From positions 81,916 through 138,682 of the forward strand of contig JAFDZR010000018.1 of assembly GCA_018266875.1 (NCBI GenBank): a stretch of 56,767 bases of DNA, given 5' to 3'. A model generated the notes under the pieces. It saw only the letters and a program-made list of their open reading frames with translations. It had not been told where the DNA came from and did not search any database. Of the stretch, positions 53,428 through 56,767 are shown one piece after another. Numbering within the stretch: the stretch's first letter is position 1; each line of letters begins with the position of its first letter. Source of the DNA: Bacteroidota bacterium. GTDB taxonomy: Bacteria > Bacteroidota > Ignavibacteria > Tepidaquicellales > Tepidaquicellaceae. The translations under genes were made by a program, and so were the position numbers.

Positions 53428-56061
53428 TTATTTTAAAAGCATCATCCGTTTCGTATCGACTATATTCCCGTCTGAATAAAGCGAATAAAAATAGACCCCG
53501 CTGGCAAAATTACTTCCGTCAAACTCCACAGAATATCTGCCGGCGCTTTGCTTTTCATTAACAAGTTCTGCGACTTCATTCCCAAGGACATTATACACTA
53601 CCAGATTTGCCAAACCCGAAAATTGTAATTCGTAATTAATAATTGTCTTCGGATTGAAGGGATTCGGATAATTCTGGTGCAGCTTAAATCCTGATATTAC
53701 ACTCTGTGAAATATTAGAAACGCCTACAGGCAATTCCATTAATTTTCTTTCAAATATGCCGTTGCCGTATGTAGCGGCTCTTAATTTTCTGTTCGGATAC
53801 ACTATCGTCAGATCAAACACAAGAGTGTAAGGCATTCCGGACCTGTATTCATGCCAGTTCACGCCGCCGTTGGTAGTCACATATACTCCGAGATCATTTC
53901 CGGCATATACATTCTGATCATAATCCGGGTCAACAACTATGCACTGATGCGGAACATCAGGCAGGTCTGAAGTTATATCCTGCCAGCTGCCTCCGGCGTT
54001 TGTTGTCCGGAAAACGTGTCCTGAGCTGAACCCGCCGAGAGTTATATATGCCTGAGAGGAATTGTTTGGATTAACCGTAATGTCGGTTACATACCGGTTT
54101 GGAATTCCTGTTGAAACATTTGTCCAGTTCACGCCGCCGTTGAAAGATCTGAATACGGTTCCGTTAATGAGTCCGCAATATAAAGTATCAGTGCCGGTGT
54201 GGGATGAAGCGATCGATAAAATTTTTGAACCGTTGAATTCTGTTGTGCCGTAAGGACCGAGCCAGTTACCGCCGCCTGTTGTGGATTTGTAAACTGATTT
54301 TCCGCCGACATACATTATCTGCGGATTGGATCTGCATGAAATGAAAGGCGTTACGAAACAGTAAGTCGAAGTATTGCCGGCGCCGGGCGGTGAAATTCCC
54401 GACCAGCTGATTCCCCTGTCAGTTGATCTGCTGATCGAACCGTTTGTATATTCAGTGTAGCAGATCTGATCATTCTGTGAATTAATGGCGCAGCTCATTC
54501 CGTCACCGTAGAAAGTTTTATACCATGCGGTATTTCCCTGGTAGAATGCGGAACGGTTGTCCTGCAGACCGCCGAGACAGAATACTGAATCCTGATATGA
54601 GTTTGCAAATGTTGCATAGAACTGTGAAGTCACATACCCGCCGTTGCATGAATAAAATGTTTCCCCGAAATCGTTTGACCTGTAAAGACCTCCGTCGGCA
54701 GTGATATATAATTTATTATTGTCTTTCGGATTGACAGCATAAAAATGAACATCAGCATGTACGAAATTATCAGGACCTTCAGGATCGCCGGGAGGAGTCG
54801 CGCCTTCGAGCCATGCGCTCCAGTCGGACTTAGTCTGAAAGGAAGTTCCGCCGTTTGTTGATTTTTCAACGTTGATAGTTCCGACGAGAATTGTATTTGG
54901 ATCATCCGGTTTTACAATGTGTCCGTTATTGTACCATCCCTGATTTCCGATCGGAACTGAAGTGCTGAGCTGAGTCCAGTTCAGGCCTGCATTTGTGCTT
55001 TTAAAATATCCCACATAAGAAAAATCATTTGCAATGCTGGCGTAAACAAAGTCCTGATTTCCTTTGTAAAGTTCAAGAGTAGTTTTTCCAGTCCATGAAG
55101 CAGGAAGTCCTCCTGATAGTTTGGTCCAGGTCTGACCGCTGTTAGTGGATTTGTAAATTCCCTTGTCAGTCTGCGGAACGTTATTGGTAAGATTTCCGAT
55201 CGAAGCGTAAAGCACGCTTGTGTCCGAGGAATTCAGTTCAAGATCCATTACCATCGGATAGTTGAGAACCTGCGACCAGCTGCCGCCGGCATTAATTGAT
55301 TTATATATTCCTTCGCTTGTAGCGGCGTAGAGAATATTGTGATTTTTATTATTGATTATTACTTTCCAAACACCTCTTTCATTATTGTATGACCAGTCGA
55401 GTGATTTAGTCCAGGAATTCCCGCCGTCAGTGGTTTTAAGAATTCCGATTCCGTACATACCTCTTGTGACTCTGACATCGAGTCCATTCTGTGAGAACAT
55501 ATATCCGTAATTTTCACCTGTGCCGATAAACATTACATTTGGATTTATGGAATCGATTGCGATTGAACTAACGGCAGAAGAAGGAAAGCCGGTGTTTATA
55601 ATAGTCCAGGCGTTTGCGCCGGTTCCGCCGGTAGTGGATTTCCAAAGTCCGCCTGATGCGGCTCCGAGGAAGATCACACTGGTGTCAACGGGATGAACAG
55701 CAACACAGAGGGATCTGCCGCCGATATTATTCGGACCGAGGGAAGTCCATTGTTCATTGTCATCACCGTCATTTATTTCACGGAGATTTTCCGCTGAATA
55801 TTCAAATGCTTTAAAAAATTTCCCGGAGGGAATTTCTTTTTCAGGATAGGCTCTTATTTCAGACAGCCATTGCAGTGACTCCATAGCATCAGACGGTTTA
55901 CTGCCATCTTCATTTTTTTCAGAATCACGAAAGCCGGTAGTTCTTTTCTTTTTGGAATTATCATTAGGGACTACTCTTGTTTTTTCGATTACAATTGATA
56001 GAAGGTAAGTAAGACCGGCGAATATAAGTATTGCCAGAAGAAGAATAAGTTTGGATTTCAT
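53428..56061 (-). CDS. Sortilin/VPS10-like beta-propeller surface protein with T9SS sorting domain
   Basis: About 877 residues from the ATG at 56061, which precedes a signal anchor KSKLILLLAILIFAGLTYLL. The body is a large BNR/VPS10-type propeller with repeated GGLWKSTTGG, GIYKSINAGGSWSQVL and GTGENYGYMFS blades, and Asp-box-like S-x-N-x-G-x-x-W motifs throughout. The C-terminus has LHQNYPNPFNPKTIINYELQ (about 795-814), LGNEVAELVNEKQSAGRYSV, GxYFYSLYSDG and KRMMLLK, the type IX sorting domain. An exported surface protein, likely for binding or cleaving glycans or proteins; no catalytic motif could be identified. It is convergent with the glycosyltransferase gene. Confidence 0.88.
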   Translation of the reverse strand: MKSKLILLLAILIFAGLTYLLSIVIEKTRVVPNDNSKKKRTTGFRDSEKNEDGSKPSDAMESLQWLSEIRAYPEKEIPSGKFFKAFEYSAENLREINDGDDNEQWTSLGPNNIGGRSLCVAVHPVDTSVIFLGAASGGLWKSTTGGTGANAWTIINTGFPSSAVSSIAIDSINPNVMFIGTGENYGYMFSQNGLDVRVTRGMYGIGILKTTDGGNSWTKSLDWSYNNERGVWKVIINNKNHNILYAATSEGIYKSINAGGSWSQVLNYPMVMDLELNSSDTSVLYASIGNLTNNVPQTDKGIYKSTNSGQTWTKLSGGLPASWTGKTTLELYKGNQDFVYASIANDFSYVGYFKSTNAGLNWTQLSTSVPIGNQGWYNNGHIVKPDDPNTILVGTINVEKSTNGGTSFQTKSDWSAWLEGATPPGDPEGPDNFVHADVHFYAVNPKDNNKLYITADGGLYRSNDFGETFYSCNGGYVTSQFYATFANSYQDSVFCLGGLQDNRSAFYQGNTAWYKTFYGDGMSCAINSQNDQICYTEYTNGSISRSTDRGISWSGISPPGAGNTSTYCFVTPFISCRSNPQIMYVGGKSVYKSTTGGGNWLGPYGTTEFNGSKILSIASSHTGTDTLYCGLINGTVFRSFNGGVNWTNVSTGIPNRYVTDITVNPNNSSQAYITLGGFSSGHVFRTTNAGGSWQDITSDLPDVPHQCIVVDPDYDQNVYAGNDLGVYVTTNGGVNWHEYRSGMPYTLVFDLTIVYPNRKLRAATYGNGIFERKLMELPVGVSNISQSVISGFKLHQNYPNPFNPKTIINYELQFSGLANLVVYNVLGNEVAELVNEKQSAGRYSVEFDGSNFASGVYFYSLYSDGNIVDTKRMMLLK

Positions 56062-56067
56062 TAACAA

Positions 56068-56767
56068 GAATTAATTTTTCTAATTAACTTAATTTTAATT
56101 TTTTTTTAAACGTAAAAATTTTTCTTTGTTGACTGACTTTATTCGGGAACAGAAAAGTTTATTTCGGCTGATTCAGTATATTCAAATATCCACAGCTTCA
56201 GCAGATTTGAATTAACCCGAATTCAATTCAGATTGGCACGAGTTAAATCAAATTAAATCCCGGTAAATCTAATTTCCCTCAAACAAGAAATTTAAGTTAA
56301 TATAAAAATACCGGAGAAAAATTCTATGTATAACTTTTCACTCAAGATCTCAGAGAGATATAAAAATAAATACTAATAAAACAATAGTTTATCGATTAAA
56401 TTATTATAGTTAATTCCGGATCAAATTTAAAAAGCTGTTAATTCAGGTTGTAGAAATAATTTTCAACTCATTTTAAAAATTTCACAGGTATCTGAATTTC
56501 AGTTCTAGTGAATAAACGAAGTATTTTAATATCAGGCTGCAGAAACATATTTTTTAAAATTTCCAGTGGTCAATTTAGATTGTATACGTTCATTAATCCG
56601 CAATTGTGTCCAAAACGTTTAGTTTAAGAAATTAAAATTTACTGGAGTAAACGTACTGACGTTTGTACGACCAAAAGAAAGTATCAAAGAAAAGTCGTCC
56701 CGAGAACTCGGGATGAGTAATTGCCTAAATTCGTGAAAAATTGCGATAAAATTTTCAACTCAAAATT
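56068..56767. other. Gene-free right end of the window
   Basis: About 700 AT-rich bases. No convincing coding frame is seen on either strand. The first part is probably the promoter region of the surface protein. Near 56585-56665 are several ACGTT-containing half-sites resembling the carotenoid operator arms: ACGTTCA at 56586, CAAAACGTTT at 56611 and AAACGT...ACGTTT at 56649-56664. The hairpin at 56698-56713 is listed separately. Confidence 0.5.
56698..56713. repeat. Short GC-rich hairpin near the right edge
   Basis: TCCCGAG-AA-CTCGGGA is a perfect 7-bp stem with a two-base loop in AT-rich sequence. GTCCCGAG...CTCGGGAT elements of this kind occur as dispersed intergenic repeats in related bacteria. 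It may also be part of a terminator for a gene beyond the window. Confidence 0.6.

Overview
This 56.8 kb window is low-GC, gene-dense DNA from a diderm (lipid A-making) bacterium of the Bacteroidota/Chlorobiota superphylum, most likely an Ignavibacteria-type lineage. The evidence is four secreted proteins ending in the NYPNPFNP-type C-terminal sorting domain of the type IX secretion system, a TonB-dependent receptor with a carboxypeptidase-like plug extension, lpxH, a CrtI/CrtB/CrtYcd carotenoid cluster and frequent TTG/GTG starts. Family names come from motif recognition; no database search was run.

Layout. 1-5243: minus-strand carotenoid operon headed by a CarH-like MerR/cobalamin regulator, then crtI, crtB, a fused CrtYc-CrtYd lycopene cyclase, a family 2 glycosyltransferase and the start of a CruF-like hydratase cut by the window edge. 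A candidate promoter upstream of the regulator is bracketed by a 20-bp inverted repeat. 5454-11146: SnoaL-like protein, TonB receptor, gene remnant, small haem-motif protein, a T9SS cargo protein and long gene-poor spacers with hairpin repeats. 11147-24260: long minus-strand block with a T9SS subtilase, ndk, PBP1A, lpxH, a DsbD-alpha-like secreted protein, folE2, a Nudix hydrolase overlapping an amidohydrolase-fold protein that has lost its metal ligands, a glycosylasparaginase-like Ntn hydrolase, an esterase and ispD.

24514-27212: four plus-strand genes (CHAD, GNAT, SpoIIAA-like, extended SDR). 27253-36438: three tandem ~1000-residue paralogues, each a class III nucleotide cyclase domain + NB-ARC/STAND NTPase + TPR array. 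Two of the three are preceded by a short ORF that repeats the first 16-24 codons of the cyclase and runs into the start of the next gene. The third paralogue has lost both residues that specify adenine. 36494-44033: Ycf48-like propeller with a dockerin-like end, DinB-like protein, adenine deaminase, M61 peptidase, small lipoprotein and a DUF1028 T9SS protein. 44339-48103: a 1254-residue flavoprotein fusing GltD/NfnB-like and PyrK/NfnA-like modules behind an unrecognised N-terminal domain. 48167-51333: small gene with one in-frame stop, CPXCG zinc-ribbon protein, CaCA antiporter, rhomboid protease and pyrD. 51467-51540: tRNA-Pro(UGG). 51782-53379: GT-C glycosyltransferase whose C-terminus is switched by a nine-C tract. 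53428-56061: large T9SS propeller protein.

How parts may work together. ispD supplies isoprenoid precursors and the crt cluster turns them into a cyclised, probably hydroxylated and glycosylated carotenoid, plausibly under light/B12 control. The T9SS proteins, TonB receptor, PBP1A, LpxH, rhomboid and phase-variable glycosyltransferase shape the cell envelope. The best candidates for something undescribed are the cyclase-STAND-TPR triplet with its 5' mini-ORFs, the poly-C-switched glycosyltransferase, the inactive-looking amidohydrolase with an acidic tail, and the large Nfn-like fusion.
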